Assembly (NCBI RefSeq): GCF_008692035.1
Contig: NZ_VTFG01000001.1
Coordinates: 2,294,001 to 2,358,000, forward strand
Reading direction: 5' to 3'
Length of the DNA: 64,000 nt
Source: Pseudomonas marginalis
GTDB taxonomy: Bacteria; Pseudomonadota; Gammaproteobacteria; Pseudomonadales; Pseudomonadaceae
The notes under the pieces are model-generated. The model saw only the letters and a program-made list of their open reading frames with translations. It was not told where the DNA came from and did not search any database. A program made the position numbers and the translations under genes. Below are positions 8,431 to 18,394 of this stretch, piece by piece (position 1 is the first letter of the stretch; each line of letters starts with the position of its first letter).

Positions 8431-9447
8431 TTAGATCATTTCTTCGCCGCCCTTCCCACCGAGAACGATTTCTCCGGCTTCGGCCATACGGCGGGCAATG
8501 GTGAGGATTTCTTTCTGCGCGGTTTCCACGTCGCTGACGCGCACCGGACCCTTGGCTTCCAGGTCGTCGCGCAACAGCTCGGAGGCACGCTTGGACATGT
8601 TCTTGAAGATCTTCTCCTTGACGCCTTCGTCCGAGCCCTTGAGGGCCAGTACCAGCACGTCGGAGGACACTTCGCGCAGCAACGCCTGGATGCCACGGTC
8701 GTCGACATCGGAGAGGTTGTTGAACACGAACATGAGGTCTTCGATCTGGCCGGACAGGGTGTCGTCGATCTCGCGGATCGAGTCCATCAACTGGCCTTCG
8801 ACCGAGCTGTCGAGGAAGTTCATGATGTCGGCCGCGCGCTTGATACCACCCAGGGTGGTGCGCGAGGCGTTCGAGTTGCCCGAGAACTGTTTCTCGAGAA
8901 TCGTGTTGAGTTCCTTCAGGGCCGCCGGCTGCACGGTGTTCAGCGACGACACGCGCAGGATGATGTCCAGGCGCACCTTATGGTCGAAGTGGCCGAGGAC
9001 TTCACCGGCCTGGTCCGGGTCGAGGTAGGCCACCACGATTGCCTGGATCTGCGGGTGCTCGTAGCGGATCACGTCGGCGACCGCGCGCGGTTCCATCCAC
9101 TTGAGGCTGTCCAGGCCACTGGTGTTGCCGCCCAGCAGGATGCGGTCGATCAGGCCGTTGGCCTTGTCTTCGCCCAGGGCCGAGGTGAGCATCTTGCGGA
9201 TGTAGCTGTCGGAGCCGACGCCCAGGCTGGTCTGGTCGCCGACGATCTCGACGAACTCGCTCATCACCTGTTCGACTTGCTCGCGGTGCACATTGCGCAT
9301 TTGCGCCATGGCCACGCCCACCCGCTGGACCTCTTTGGGGCCCATGTGGCGCAGCACTTGGGCGGCGTCGGTTTCCCCCAGGGACAGCAGCAGGACTGCG
9401 GCTTTGTCGACCCGGGAGAGCTTGGCAACAGCGGCTCGATCACTCAT
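8431..9447 (-). CDS. fliG: Flagellar motor switch protein FliG
   Basis: This 338-aa C-ring protein binds the FliF ring at its N-terminus and faces the stators at its C-terminus. The three FliG domains are present in order: AAVLLLSLGE near the start, KVRLDIILRVSSL with the armadillo-like middle domain, and the charged torque helix DLMFVFNNLSDVDDRGIQALLREV near residues 235-260. It overlaps the fliF end by 8 bases. Confidence 0.97.
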   Translation of the reverse strand: MSDRAAVAKLSRVDKAAVLLLSLGETDAAQVLRHMGPKEVQRVGVAMAQMRNVHREQVEQVMSEFVEIVGDQTSLGVGSDSYIRKMLTSALGEDKANGLIDRILLGGNTSGLDSLKWMEPRAVADVIRYEHPQIQAIVVAYLDPDQAGEVLGHFDHKVRLDIILRVSSLNTVQPAALKELNTILEKQFSGNSNASRTTLGGIKRAADIMNFLDSSVEGQLMDSIREIDDTLSGQIEDLMFVFNNLSDVDDRGIQALLREVSSDVLVLALKGSDEGVKEKIFKNMSKRASELLRDDLEAKGPVRVSDVETAQKEILTIARRMAEAGEIVLGGKGGEEMI

Positions 9448-11218
9448 CTGCGTTAATCCACTCTTTCACGACCTGGGCCACACGGCCCGGGTCTTCTGCT
9501 ACCAGACTTTTGATTGCGTTCAACTGCGCGTCATAGCCTTCGCTCGGGCTCGGCAACAGGATGCTTTGCGGGCCGCCGAGGCTGACGCGGTCGTTGGCCA
9601 GTTCGCCGTCCAGGCCGCCCATGCCACCCAACTCGACATCGCTGCCACCGAAGGCCGCCAGTTGTTTCTTGCCGTTGCCGGTGATGTTGTTGAGCACCGG
9701 GCGCAGCACGCCGAACACCAGCACCAGGATGAACAACACACCCAGCACTTGCTTGACGATGTCCCAGAACCACGGCTGGGTGTAGAACGCCGCTTCGGCG
9801 ATCACTTCGCCACGCTCGGCGGAGAACGGCATGTTGATCACGCTGACGCTGTCACCCCGACTGGCGTCAAAACCAACGGCGTCCTGCACCAGGCGTGTGA
9901 AGCGCGCCAATTCGTCGGCGCTCCACGGTGCACGCGTTACAGCACCGTCAGCGGCGTTGACCTTGACCTGGTCATCCACCACCACCGACACCGACAGGCG
10001 ATTGACGCGACCCTGCTGCTGCTTGGTGTGGCTGATGGAACGGTCGAGTTCGAAGTTCTTGGTGGACTGGTTACGCTTGTCCGCCGGGTACGGCGCGAGC
10101 ATCGGCTGGCCGGTGGCCGGGTCCATGATCTGCTGGCCGTTGGCATCCAACAATGGCTGGCCAGGCTGGATGGCGCCCGCGGTGGCTGCGGCGCCACCGG
10201 TGGTTTGCGGCGCCGAAGCCGGGGCCGGCGGCTGGTTGCTCAGGGCACCGGGCACACCTTGCGGACCATTGCTGGCGGTACGTTGTTCGCTGGTCGATTG
10301 CTCACTGCGCAGGGCCGGCTGGTCCGGGTTGAACTGCTCGGAGGTCGACTCGACGGCGCTGAAGTCCACGTCGGCAGACACTTCCGCCTTGTAGCGGTCA
10401 TTGCCCAGCACCGGTTGCAGGATGTTGTGCACACGCTGGGTGAGCATGCTTTCCATGCGGCGGCTGTAGTCGAACTGCTTGCCGGCCTGGGTCAGCGCGG
10501 AGTTTTCGGCCATGTCGGAGAGCAGGTTGCCCTTCTGGTCGACCACGGTGATCTGCGACTTGCTCAGTTCGGGAACGCTGGTGGCCACCAGGTTGATGAT
10601 CGCCATGACCTGGCCAGGCTCCAGGGAGCGGCCGGAAAACAGTTCGACCAATACCGACGCACTTGGCTTGCGCTCATCGCGCACAAACACCGAGCTTTTC
10701 GGAATCGCCAGGTGCACGCGGGCACCCTTGACGTTGTTCAGGCTGGAAATGGTGCGCGCCAGCTCGCCTTCAAGGCCACGACGGTAGCGGGTGGCTTCCA
10801 TGAACTGGCTGGTCCCCAGGCCCTGGTCCTTGTCGAGGATCTCGAAACCGATATTGCTGTCGGACGGGGTCACGCCGGCGGCAGCCAGCTTCATGCGCGC
10901 ACGGGCCACATCGTCGGCCTTGACCAGCAGGGCGCCGGAGTTGGGCTCCACGGTGTAGGCAATGTCGGCGGCGGCGAGGGTTTCCATGATCTGCTTGGAA
11001 TCCATGCCCGCCAGGCTGCCGTACAACGGCCGGTAATCGGGTTGCTGCGACCACAACACCACGGCGAAACCAATCGCCACGCTGGCAGCCAGGCCGACCA
11101 TCAGGCCCACCTGACGCAGCATGGTCATTTCCGAGAGGTTTTCCAGGAACGACAGGCCAAACAGCGGCGGCTTGCCGTCTGTCTTGGCGGGTACGTTGTC
11201 GGAGACTGCTTCTGCCAT
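9440..11218 (-). CDS. fliF: Flagellar MS-ring protein FliF
   Basis: This 592-aa protein forms the MS ring in the inner membrane, the first structure built. There are two membrane spans, at about residues 36-55 and 465-485. Between them lie the YscJ-like ring-building motif domains and a Pro/Ala/Gln-rich loop. The C-terminal tail that binds FliG ends in VAQVVKEWINADE. It follows fliE after 16 bases, and length is normal for pseudomonads. Confidence 0.97.
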   Translation of the reverse strand: MAEAVSDNVPAKTDGKPPLFGLSFLENLSEMTMLRQVGLMVGLAASVAIGFAVVLWSQQPDYRPLYGSLAGMDSKQIMETLAAADIAYTVEPNSGALLVKADDVARARMKLAAAGVTPSDSNIGFEILDKDQGLGTSQFMEATRYRRGLEGELARTISSLNNVKGARVHLAIPKSSVFVRDERKPSASVLVELFSGRSLEPGQVMAIINLVATSVPELSKSQITVVDQKGNLLSDMAENSALTQAGKQFDYSRRMESMLTQRVHNILQPVLGNDRYKAEVSADVDFSAVESTSEQFNPDQPALRSEQSTSEQRTASNGPQGVPGALSNQPPAPASAPQTTGGAAATAGAIQPGQPLLDANGQQIMDPATGQPMLAPYPADKRNQSTKNFELDRSISHTKQQQGRVNRLSVSVVVDDQVKVNAADGAVTRAPWSADELARFTRLVQDAVGFDASRGDSVSVINMPFSAERGEVIAEAAFYTQPWFWDIVKQVLGVLFILVLVFGVLRPVLNNITGNGKKQLAAFGGSDVELGGMGGLDGELANDRVSLGGPQSILLPSPSEGYDAQLNAIKSLVAEDPGRVAQVVKEWINADE

Positions 11219-11234
11219 GACTTAAATCTCGCCC

Positions 11235-11564
11235 TTAAACCGGCATCTGCATGATGTCTTGATAGGCCTGAACCAGCTTGTTACGCACTTGGGTCAGGGC
11301 CTGGAAGGAAACGCTGGCCTTTTGCGAGGCGACCATCACATCGGTGAGGTCCACGCCGCTTTTGCCGATCTCGAACGCATTGGCCAACTGGCTGGAAGCT
11401 TGCTGGGTATCACTGACTTTGTTGATGGCCTGGCCGAGCATGTCGGCGAAGCTGCTTTGGCCCAATTCCGGCGCTGGCGCGACGGATTTCGGTTGAGCCA
11501 TGGCATCCATCTGCATGGCGCGCATATCCAACATCAACCGATTGAACTCAATACCCTGGCTCAT
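11235..11564 (-). CDS. fliE: Flagellar hook-basal body protein FliE
   Basis: This 109-aa protein forms the junction between the MS ring and the proximal rod and is the first substrate exported. The conserved C-terminal block [20 protein letters not shown] is present and no signal peptide is seen, as expected. It is the first gene of fliEFGHIJ. A near-consensus sigma-54 promoter lies about 60-75 bp upstream. Confidence 0.96.
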   Translation of the reverse strand: MSQGIEFNRLMLDMRAMQMDAMAQPKSVAPAPELGQSSFADMLGQAINKVSDTQQASSQLANAFEIGKSGVDLTDVMVASQKASVSFQALTQVRNKLVQAYQDIMQMPV

Positions 11565-11622
11565 GACCTTCTCTCTCCAACCTGCAATTTTTTGACACTA
11601 CGCAGCGATTACTAGGGGAGGT

Positions 11623-11638
11623 AGCAACAAGGGTGCCA
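11623..11638 (-). promoter_or_regulatory. Sigma-54 promoter of fliEFGHIJ
   Basis: The minus strand reads TGGCACCCTTGTTGCT, the best sigma-54 match in the cluster: TGGCAC at -24, TTGCT at -12, and GG and GC 10 bases apart. It is 59-74 bp upstream of fliE, in the fleR-fliE gap. FleR is the expected activator at this class in P. aeruginosa. Confidence 0.85.
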
Positions 11639-11692
11639 GATCCGCATCAGCTCGTAAGAAAAGGCGACAAACATTGTCGACCTTCTTACCGG

Positions 11693-13069
11693 TTACGTGG
11701 CGAATAGATACGCTTCCACATCCATTCCGGCGTCACGCATCTGCGCCAGCTTGTAGCGCAGGGTGCGCGGGCTGATGCCCAGGCGCTCGGCGGCCTCTTT
11801 GCGCCGACCGCGCTCGGCGCGCAGGGTGTCGATGATCATCTGGAATTCGCGGCGACGCAGGTCGTCGCCCAGGGCACCGGCAGACTCAGCCTCTGCAACC
11901 ACCGGCGCGGGCGCCAACGAGGGCAATGGCGCCGCACCAGTGCCCATGGCCAGGCAGAAATCCTGGGGCTGGATCAGGCCGCCCTGCTGCAGGATCAGCG
12001 CGCGCTGGATGGCGTTATCCAATTCCCGCACGTTGCCGGGCCATGGATAACTGATCAGGCAGGCCTGGGCTTGCGCCGACAGCCGCGCCTGGGCGTGCTT
12101 CATTTTTTTGACGTGGTTGTTCAGCAGGCGCTCGGCCAGCGGAATGATATCTGCCGGGCGTTCACGCAGCGGGCGCCAGGCCAGGGGGAACACCGAAAGC
12201 CGATAGAACAGGTCTTCCCGGAAGCGCCCCGCCGCCACTTCGCCGGCGAGGTCACGATTGGTGGTGGCGACCACACGGATGTCCAACTGGATCGGCTTGC
12301 GCGCACCCACCCGCTCCACTTCGCGCTCTTGCAGCACCCGCAGCAACTTGGCTTGCAGGCCCAGGGGCATTTCCGAGATCTCATCCAGCAAAATCGTGCC
12401 GCCATCGGCCTGTTCGAACTTGCCCGCCTGGGCCGCGATGGCCCCGGTGAACGAACCTTTTTCATGACCGAACAGGGTGGCTTCAAGCATGTTGTCGGGG
12501 ATCGCCGCGCAGTTGATGGCGATAAACGGTTGCTGGGCGCGGGTCGACTGCTGGTGGATATAACGCGCCAGCACCTCTTTACCGGTGCCGGACTCGCCGG
12601 AGATCAGCACGGTGGAGTCACTGCGCGCCACACGGGCTGCCAACTCGAGCAATTGTGCACTGGCCGGCTCGAAGGCGATCGGGCCCTCGCCTTCGTTGGC
12701 CGGGATTACCCCCAGGGCGTGACGGGCCACCAGTTCGATCAGGGCTTTAGGCTCGAAGGGCTTGACCAGATAATCCGCCGCGCCCTGGCGCATCGCGTCC
12801 ACGGCACGCTCCACCGCACCGTGGGCGGTCATCAGCAGCACCGGCAGTTGCGGCTGGCGCGCACGCAGCAGTCCGAGCAACTGGTGGCCATCCATGCCGG
12901 GCATGTTCACGTCGCTGACCACCAGGCTGAAGGCTTCCTGCTCCACCGCGTCCAAGGCGTCCTCGGCAGAACCGACCGCCCGATAGTCATGGCCCGCCAA
13001 CAACAGCGTGTCAGCCAATGCTTCACGCAGGGCGCGATCGTCTTCCACCAACAGAACCTTGATAGCCAT
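11693..13069 (-). CDS. fleR: Sigma-54-dependent response regulator FleR
   Basis: This 458-aa NtrC-type activator turns on the mid-stage flagellar operons with RpoN. It has a receiver with Asp53 ([12 protein letters not shown]), then an AAA+ domain with Walker A GESGTGKE (158-165). The sigma-54 contact loop reads GSFTGA (205-210) and Walker B is [10 protein letters not shown]. The C-terminal Fis-type helix-turn-helix is near residues 415-445. It follows its kinase fleS after 4 bases. The Ser in GSFTGA instead of Ala is seen in other activators of the family. Confidence 0.95.
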   Translation of the reverse strand: MAIKVLLVEDDRALREALADTLLLAGHDYRAVGSAEDALDAVEQEAFSLVVSDVNMPGMDGHQLLGLLRARQPQLPVLLMTAHGAVERAVDAMRQGAADYLVKPFEPKALIELVARHALGVIPANEGEGPIAFEPASAQLLELAARVARSDSTVLISGESGTGKEVLARYIHQQSTRAQQPFIAINCAAIPDNMLEATLFGHEKGSFTGAIAAQAGKFEQADGGTILLDEISEMPLGLQAKLLRVLQEREVERVGARKPIQLDIRVVATTNRDLAGEVAAGRFREDLFYRLSVFPLAWRPLRERPADIIPLAERLLNNHVKKMKHAQARLSAQAQACLISYPWPGNVRELDNAIQRALILQQGGLIQPQDFCLAMGTGAAPLPSLAPAPVVAEAESAGALGDDLRRREFQMIIDTLRAERGRRKEAAERLGISPRTLRYKLAQMRDAGMDVEAYLFAT

Positions 13070-13073
13070 ATCC

Positions 13074-14285
13074 TTACTCCGCGCTTGCCGCGCATGAAAA
13101 CAGCGGCAAGGTCATCAATGCACAGGTGCCACGCCCAACGCGGGAATGCAGCTGCAATTCTCCCTGATGGGCACGCGCCACCGCCTTGACCACGGTCAGG
13201 CCCAGGCCCGTACCGTTGGCCTTGGTGGTGAAAAAGGGTTCACCCAGGCGCTTGAGCACCACCGGGTCGATGCCGCTGCCGCTGTCGCTGATGCACAGGC
13301 GCAGGGTTTGTCCGCGGTTGTACAGGTGCACCTTGAGCCGCGCGCCGGGGCCGCTGGCCTGGGTGGCGTTTTCGATCAGGTTGAGCAGCGAGCCCACCAG
13401 GGTGTCGCGGTTGCAGAGCAGCTCGCCGAGGTGACTGTCGCACTGCCAGCGCACGTGCACGTCCTGGATATGGGCAGCGGCCGCCGCTTGCAGGGCCTGC
13501 ATCAGCTGGGCCGGCGTCACGCGGTCGGTCAGCGGCAATTCGCCGCGGGCAAACACCAGCATGTCGCGGACCTGGTGCTCCAATTCATGCAGGCGCTCCT
13601 TCAGGCGCCCGGCAAAGCGCTGGTGCGTGGCGGCGGGCAATTGCTCATCAGTCAAATGACTGGCGTAGATCAACGCAGCCGACAACGGCGTACGGATCTG
13701 ATGCGCCAACGAAGCGACCATCCGCCCCAACGAGGACAAACGCTCATGGCGCGCCAACTGGTCTTGCAGATGACGGGTTTCAGTCAGGTCGTTAAGCAGC
13801 ACCAACTGGCCCGGCTCCGCATCCAGGGAACGGGTGGCGATGGACAGGCGGCGCCCGTCCTTCAGGGAGATTTCGTGGCCATCGTCCTCACGCGGCGCAA
13901 AGCAGCGGGTGATGACATGGCGCCACAGCTCGCCCTCCAGCGGCAGACCGAGCATGTCGCAGGCCGCCGGGTTGGCTTCACGCACGCGGCCTTCTTCATC
14001 GATGACGATCACGCCACCGGGCAACAGCGACAACAGGTTTTGCAGACGATTGGCCAGGCGCTCTTTCTCGGCCAACTCTTCCATGCGCTGGGCGCTGACC
14101 ACGGCCAGTTCGCCTTTCAGCTCGGAGACCCGGGCTTCCAGCAGGCTGTAGGAGTCGGTCAGCTGGCTCGACATCTGGCTGAACTGCGAGAACGCCTGTT
14201 CAAGACCCTGGCGGGTCGGCGGCTCGACAGGCGGAACCAGCCCCTGGATGGCAGGGGCCGAAGATAGTTGGGCGGCGTGGGGCAT
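13074..14285 (-). CDS. fleS: Flagellar sensor histidine kinase FleS
   Basis: This 403-aa kinase has no membrane span, so it should be cytoplasmic. A coiled coil (about residues 40-85) leads into a PAS domain (about 85-175). HisKA follows with phospho-acceptor His195 (SLAHQIRTPLSA), and then HATPase with NLIENATQ, DSGSGID and GTGLGLTVVKA. It pairs with FleR 4 bases downstream. A sigma-54 promoter directly upstream makes fleSR a FleQ/RpoN target. Confidence 0.95.
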   Translation of the reverse strand: MPHAAQLSSAPAIQGLVPPVEPPTRQGLEQAFSQFSQMSSQLTDSYSLLEARVSELKGELAVVSAQRMEELAEKERLANRLQNLLSLLPGGVIVIDEEGRVREANPAACDMLGLPLEGELWRHVITRCFAPREDDGHEISLKDGRRLSIATRSLDAEPGQLVLLNDLTETRHLQDQLARHERLSSLGRMVASLAHQIRTPLSAALIYASHLTDEQLPAATHQRFAGRLKERLHELEHQVRDMLVFARGELPLTDRVTPAQLMQALQAAAAAHIQDVHVRWQCDSHLGELLCNRDTLVGSLLNLIENATQASGPGARLKVHLYNRGQTLRLCISDSGSGIDPVVLKRLGEPFFTTKANGTGLGLTVVKAVARAHQGELQLHSRVGRGTCALMTLPLFSCAASAE

Positions 14286-14338
14286 GATGCTCTCTCGCTT
14301 GGCTGACCGTCAGTTAAACGGAACGTTGCGAGGGCTGT

Positions 14339-14354
14339 AGCAATAGTTGTGCCG
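14339..14354 (-). promoter_or_regulatory. Sigma-54 promoter of fleSR
   Basis: The minus strand reads CGGCACAACTATTGCT: GG and GC are 10 bases apart, with TTGCT at -12 and one mismatch in the -24 box. It is 54-69 bp upstream of fleS. Its upstream edge touches the A-tract of the fleQ terminator. Confidence 0.78.
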
Positions 14355-14380
14355 AAAAAAAACCGCTGAAATATCAGCGG
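14355..14380 (-). terminator. Rho-independent terminator of fleQ
   Basis: The hairpin stem CCGCTGA (14363-14369) pairs with TCAGCGG (14374-14380) around a 4-base loop. On the minus strand it is followed by eight T residues. It begins 15 bp after the fleQ stop and separates fleQ from fleSR. Confidence 0.85.
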
Positions 14381-14395
14381 CTTGGAAAACAGGCG

Positions 14396-15871
14396 TCAAT
14401 CATCTGCCTGTTCATCACCTTCTTTGCGGCTCATTCCGTACTTGCGCATCTTCTCCACCAGGGTGGTTCGACGGATGCGCAGGCGCTCGGCGGCACGGGC
14501 GACGATGCCGTTGGCGTCGTCCAGGGCCTGCTGGATCAACCCCTGCTCGAGGTTGCCGAGGTAGTCTTTCAAGTCCAGGCCTTCGGGCGGCAGCATGGCG
14601 GTGGAGCCGAAGTCCGGGGTGTGGCCGTTGATGGCAACCCGTTCTTCCATGTCGCTGCGCAGGCTGTCGACCAGTTGCTCGTCTTCGTCGTCGACGTAGC
14701 GGAATTTCTTCGGCAGCTCGACCACGCCGATCACACCGTAGGGATGCATGATCGCCATGCGCTCCACCAGGTTGGCCAGCTCCCGGACGTTGCCCGGCCA
14801 GCCATGGCGGCACAGGGACATGATCGCGGCCGAGTTGAAGCGGATCGAACCGCGCTTTTCGTGCTCCATGCGCGAGATCAGTTCGTTCATCAGCAGCGGG
14901 ATATCTTCCACGCGCTCACGCAGCGGGGCCATCTCGATCGGGAATACGTTGAGGCGGTAGTACAGGTCTTCGCGGAAGCTGCCGACCTCGATCATGCTTT
15001 CGAGGTTCTTGTGGGTCGCGGCGATGATGCGCACGTCGACGCTCTGGGTCTTGTTACTGCCCACGCGCTCGAAGGTGCGCTCCTGCAAGACGCGCAGCAG
15101 CTTGACCTGCATCGGCAACGGCATGTCGCCGATTTCGTCGAGGAACAGGGTGCCGCCGTTGGCCAGCTCGAAACGCCCGGCGCGGCTGGTGATCGCCCCG
15201 GTAAAGGCGCCCTTCTCGTGGCCGAACAGTTCGCTTTCGAGCAGCTCTGCCGGGATCGCGCCGCAGTTGACCGGCACAAAAGGCCCGTCGCGGCGCTTGG
15301 AGTGGTAGTGCAGGTTGCGCGCGACCACTTCCTTGCCGGTGCCCGACTCGCCGAGGATCAGCACGCTGGCGTCGGTATCGGCCACCTGCTGCATCATCTG
15401 GCGCACGTGCTGGATGGCACGGCTGGTGCCGACCAGACTGCGGAACAGGTTGGGTTCGCGGTGGCGACCGCGCTCGCGGGCCTGGTCGTACATCTCGCGA
15501 TAGACCTGGGCACGGTGCAGGGAATCGAGCAGTTTGCTGTAGCTGGGGGGCATTTCCAGGGTGGAAAGCACACGACGGCGCTGGTCTTCGGGCAGGTCGA
15601 CAGAAGAAATATCGCCTATTAGCAACACCGGAAGGAACTCATCCCAGGTTGACAGTGTCTTTAACAAGCCCAAAACAGCGCCAGGAGCGTTTACCGTCCC
15701 GATCAGCACACAGATGACTTCACGGCTCGATGACAACGAGCTGACTACCTGCTGCCAGTCATGGCTGCCGCAGGGCAGATTTTCTTCGCCAAGAAAATTC
15801 AAAATCACCGCTAAATCGCGGCGGCGGACGCTATCGTCATCGATCAGCAGAATTTTGGTTTCACGCCACAT
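14396..15871 (-). CDS. fleQ: Flagellar master regulator FleQ
   Basis: This 491-aa protein is the top activator of flagellar genes with RpoN and a c-di-GMP-responsive regulator of biofilm genes. It has an N-terminal FleQ domain (atypical receiver, residues 5-120). The AAA+ domain carries Walker A GESGTGKE (174-181), an intact GAFTGA loop (221-226) and Walker [12 protein letters not shown] Fis-type helix-turn-helix lies at about 450-480. It is monocistronic, with its own terminator. The upstream 168 bp hold the short inverted repeat GTAAGA-CT-TCTTAC at 15930-15943. Confidence 0.97.
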   Translation of the reverse strand: MWRETKILLIDDDSVRRRDLAVILNFLGEENLPCGSHDWQQVVSSLSSSREVICVLIGTVNAPGAVLGLLKTLSTWDEFLPVLLIGDISSVDLPEDQRRRVLSTLEMPPSYSKLLDSLHRAQVYREMYDQARERGRHREPNLFRSLVGTSRAIQHVRQMMQQVADTDASVLILGESGTGKEVVARNLHYHSKRRDGPFVPVNCGAIPAELLESELFGHEKGAFTGAITSRAGRFELANGGTLFLDEIGDMPLPMQVKLLRVLQERTFERVGSNKTQSVDVRIIAATHKNLESMIEVGSFREDLYYRLNVFPIEMAPLRERVEDIPLLMNELISRMEHEKRGSIRFNSAAIMSLCRHGWPGNVRELANLVERMAIMHPYGVIGVVELPKKFRYVDDEDEQLVDSLRSDMEERVAINGHTPDFGSTAMLPPEGLDLKDYLGNLEQGLIQQALDDANGIVARAAERLRIRRTTLVEKMRKYGMSRKEGDEQADD

Positions 15872-16039
15872 GCAATAGCAACTTCCCTAGTAAAACGCTC
15901 TGCCCAGTGTAGGGGCAATCGAGACGGCCGTAAGACTTCTTACTTTATAGACGTCTGAAATCTGAAAACAGCACTAGTTAAGTCAAAAAAGCTGGCACGG
16001 TCAAATTTATGACGCGCCGTTCGGATTAACTGCGCCTGT

Positions 16040-16336
16040 TCAGCCGAACAAATGGTAAACCTTTGACGCGTTCTTCGCTTGGTTGATCTGCGACATCTCT
16101 TCAAAAATCGCCTGGCGCTCGCCCGTCGTCACCTCAAGCAACTGCTGGTATACCGCCAACAGGCTCTCAAGCTTTTCACGCAACGCATCCTCATCCACCG
16201 GCGCTTCGCTGAGCACCTCGTCGATCACGTTGCGACAGCCCATGTCCAGCTCGCCAATGGCGTCCCAGTTACGGTCTGCCAGCGCGCCGATCAGCGCTTC
16301 ACGGGTTTCATCAATGCGTTGCAATGCTTGGCTCAT
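16040..16336 (-). CDS. fliT: Flagellar chaperone FliT-like protein
   Basis: This 98-aa, all-helical, acidic protein ends in KNASKVYHLFG and lies 41 bp after fliS. Its place next to fliS and fliD and its size match FliT, the export chaperone of the filament cap FliD. FliT-family sequences diverge strongly, so the call relies on position and on the amphipathic helical pattern. No DNA-binding or catalytic motif is seen. Confidence 0.75.
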   Translation of the reverse strand: MSQALQRIDETREALIGALADRNWDAIGELDMGCRNVIDEVLSEAPVDEDALREKLESLLAVYQQLLEVTTGERQAIFEEMSQINQAKNASKVYHLFG

Positions 16337-16377
16337 GACGTATTCCTCAAGGCCCTCAGGCCCTTCTCTGCTGCGCC

Positions 16378-16782
16378 TTACTCGGTTGCAGCCTGTGGCA
16401 CAGCGATGGCATCCCAGCCTTCTTTCACGGTAATCAGCAAACGGGCGACTTCGTCGATCATGTCGGCATCGTTATGCAGGTTCGCTTCCATCAGACGGTT
16501 GGTCATGTACGCATACAGACTTTCCAACTGCTGGACGTAAGCCGGGTTGTCACTCTTTTCAGCATTCAGGCCGTCGCGCAGGCCAATCACGATATCGATG
16601 GCCTTGCCCAGCATCAGGCCCTTCTGGGCGATGTCGCCACGCGCCAGCGCCCCCTTGGCCTGGGCCATACGGTCCAGCCCGCCTTCCATCAGCATCTGCA
16701 CCAGGCGATGTGGGCTGGCTTCGGAGATCTGAGCATGGGAATTGACCTTCTGGTATTGGCGAAGGGCTCTCATGGGATTCAT
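16378..16782 (-). CDS. fliS: Flagellin export chaperone FliS
   Basis: This 134-aa helical chaperone holds the flagellin C-terminus until export. The conserved N-terminal part YQKVNSHAQISEASPHRLVQMLMEGGLDR and the KAIDIVIGLRDGLN helix identify FliS (only family motifs cited, split by residues 10-40 and 60-75). A ribosome site GAGGT lies 6 bases before the ATG. It is separated from fliD by a terminator, so fliS-fliT probably has its own promoter in 16783-16880. Confidence 0.93.
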   Translation of the reverse strand: MNPMRALRQYQKVNSHAQISEASPHRLVQMLMEGGLDRMAQAKGALARGDIAQKGLMLGKAIDIVIGLRDGLNAEKSDNPAYVQQLESLYAYMTNRLMEANLHNDADMIDEVARLLITVKEGWDAIAVPQAATE

Positions 16783-16875
16783 GTTTCTACCTCGTGACAG
16801 GCGACAGCGAAAAGGATTCTAGTAACCAATATGTCGACTGACCCGCAAAAAGCTTTAGGGCCAGTCGTACCCCGA

Positions 16876-16910
16876 TAAAAAAAGCCAGGCAGTTTGCCTG
16901 GCCTTTTTGC
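16876..16910 (-). terminator. Rho-independent terminator of fliD
   Basis: The stem GCCAGGCA (16884-16891) pairs with TGCCTGGC (16895-16902), with A/T tracts on both sides. On the minus strand it gives a GC stem followed by a run of seven T. It starts 13 bp after the fliD stop and separates fliC-flaG-fliD from fliS-fliT. Confidence 0.88.
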
Positions 16911-16922
16911 ATCAGCAGGGGA

Positions 16923-18314
16923 TCAAGAATTGGTTTTGACGTTGTTCAACGCATTGAGTGTGGTCATGACACTGGTGCTTTGCTGACGCAATTGGGCGAC
17001 CAGGGTGTCCATGGCGTTGTATTTGGCCGACAGGCTGCTGGTGAGCAGGGTCATGCGCTCGTCGAGCGTGGCTTGATCCTTGGTCAGATCCTTCAACGTG
17101 TTCGACAAGGAGGTAGAGCGCGTCGCCAGGATCCCGGTGCTTGCCTTGGCAAAGTCATCCGTGGCGCTTTTCATCCGCGCCAGCATGCCGTCTTTGCCAC
17201 TGAACATACTGTTGATGTCGGCCCCGTTGGTTTTAACCGCCGCGTCCCACTTTTTGTCATCAATCGCCAGCAGACCAGTGGTCGAACTGGTGGTCACGCC
17301 GAACTGAGCCAGGGACTTGAAGGCCCCGTTGCCCGACAGCGCGTTGAACTCATTGCGGATCGTGCTCTGCAACGAACGCATGGTCGAGTCACCCGTCAAC
17401 GCTGCCGCAGTGGTGCTGCCGTCCAGGTTCGTGGTGACCTTGGTTTCGGCGTTCATCGCTGTGATCAGGGCGTTGTAGGTGTCAATGAACCCCTTGACCC
17501 CGGACTTGAGCGCGGTGTTGTTGGTGCTGACGGTGATGAGCGTGGCGTTCTTTTCACCCTCACTGCCCGTTTTGTAAGTCGACGTAGCTACCAGCTTGAT
17601 ATCCACGCCACTAAGAGCACCAGTGATGGTGTTGGACTTGGACACAGACGCAACCCCATCAATGCTGTATTGCGCATCCTTGGGAGGATCAACGACCGTG
17701 GCGCCCACATCCAGCCCCGAGGTGCCAGACAGCGTGAGGTCCGAGCCCGTCCCCATATTGGTAGAGGTCAGGATCAATCGAGAACCGTTGGAATCGGTCT
17801 GGATGTTGGCACTCAGCCCCGACGTGCCAAACTGCGTATTGATCGAGTCACGTACCTGCTGCAGGGTCGCGCCGGCTGGAACGCTGAGGTCGTAAGCCTT
17901 GCCGGACTGACTGATGGTCAACGTGGTCGGCTTATCCGTCGCGTTGACAACCGTCGAAGTGCCACCGCTGAAGATCTTGCTCGACAGCTTGGACGCCTGG
18001 GCCAACTGGTCGACGATCAACCGGAAGCTGCCGTTCGAGGCCGTATTGCTGGCCGTCATGGTCGCGGTCTTTTCATCCGACGACGAACCGCTCAAACCGG
18101 TGAAGCTGCTGTCCTTGGACATGGTGTCCAGGGCGTTACGAAACGCATCCAGCGCTGCCTGAACCTTGCCGATCGAAGACAGCGTGGTGGTCGCTTTCGC
18201 GGACGCGGTATTGATCTGCGTCTGCTTGGGCACCTTTTCGGCGTTAACCAAGGATGTCACGATCGCTTGCGTATCGATATTCGAACCGATACCACTTACC
18301 GTTGAACCCGCCAT
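16923..18314 (-). CDS. fliD: Flagellar filament cap protein FliD
   Basis: This 463-aa protein forms the filament cap under which flagellin folds. It has the typical N-terminus MAGSTVSGIGSNIDTQAIV and the FliD_N and FliD_C domains. Heptad-rich ends and a Ser/Thr-rich centre complete the pattern. I use the second of two adjacent ATGs, since AGGAG is 7 bases upstream of it. It follows flaG after 77 bp. Confidence 0.95.
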   Translation of the reverse strand: MAGSTVSGIGSNIDTQAIVTSLVNAEKVPKQTQINTASAKATTTLSSIGKVQAALDAFRNALDTMSKDSSFTGLSGSSSDEKTATMTASNTASNGSFRLIVDQLAQASKLSSKIFSGGTSTVVNATDKPTTLTISQSGKAYDLSVPAGATLQQVRDSINTQFGTSGLSANIQTDSNGSRLILTSTNMGTGSDLTLSGTSGLDVGATVVDPPKDAQYSIDGVASVSKSNTITGALSGVDIKLVATSTYKTGSEGEKNATLITVSTNNTALKSGVKGFIDTYNALITAMNAETKVTTNLDGSTTAAALTGDSTMRSLQSTIRNEFNALSGNGAFKSLAQFGVTTSSTTGLLAIDDKKWDAAVKTNGADINSMFSGKDGMLARMKSATDDFAKASTGILATRSTSLSNTLKDLTKDQATLDERMTLLTSSLSAKYNAMDTLVAQLRQQSTSVMTTLNALNNVKTNS

Positions 18315-18376
18315 CATCTATCTCCTGTTCGGTGGCTGCCGTTATCTTGACTTATTACGCCTCAAGCCACGACAGC

Positions 18377-18392
18377 AACAAGTTTCATGCCA
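18377..18392 (-). promoter_or_regulatory. Weak sigma-54-like site upstream of fliD
   Basis: The minus strand reads TGGCATGAAACTTGTT. The -24 box is good, but the -12 element has GT where GC is nearly invariant. It overlaps the flaG stop codon region, 63-78 bp before fliD. It may be a degenerate or inactive promoter; fliD could simply be read through from fliC-flaG. Confidence 0.3.
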
Positions 18393-18394
18393 GC

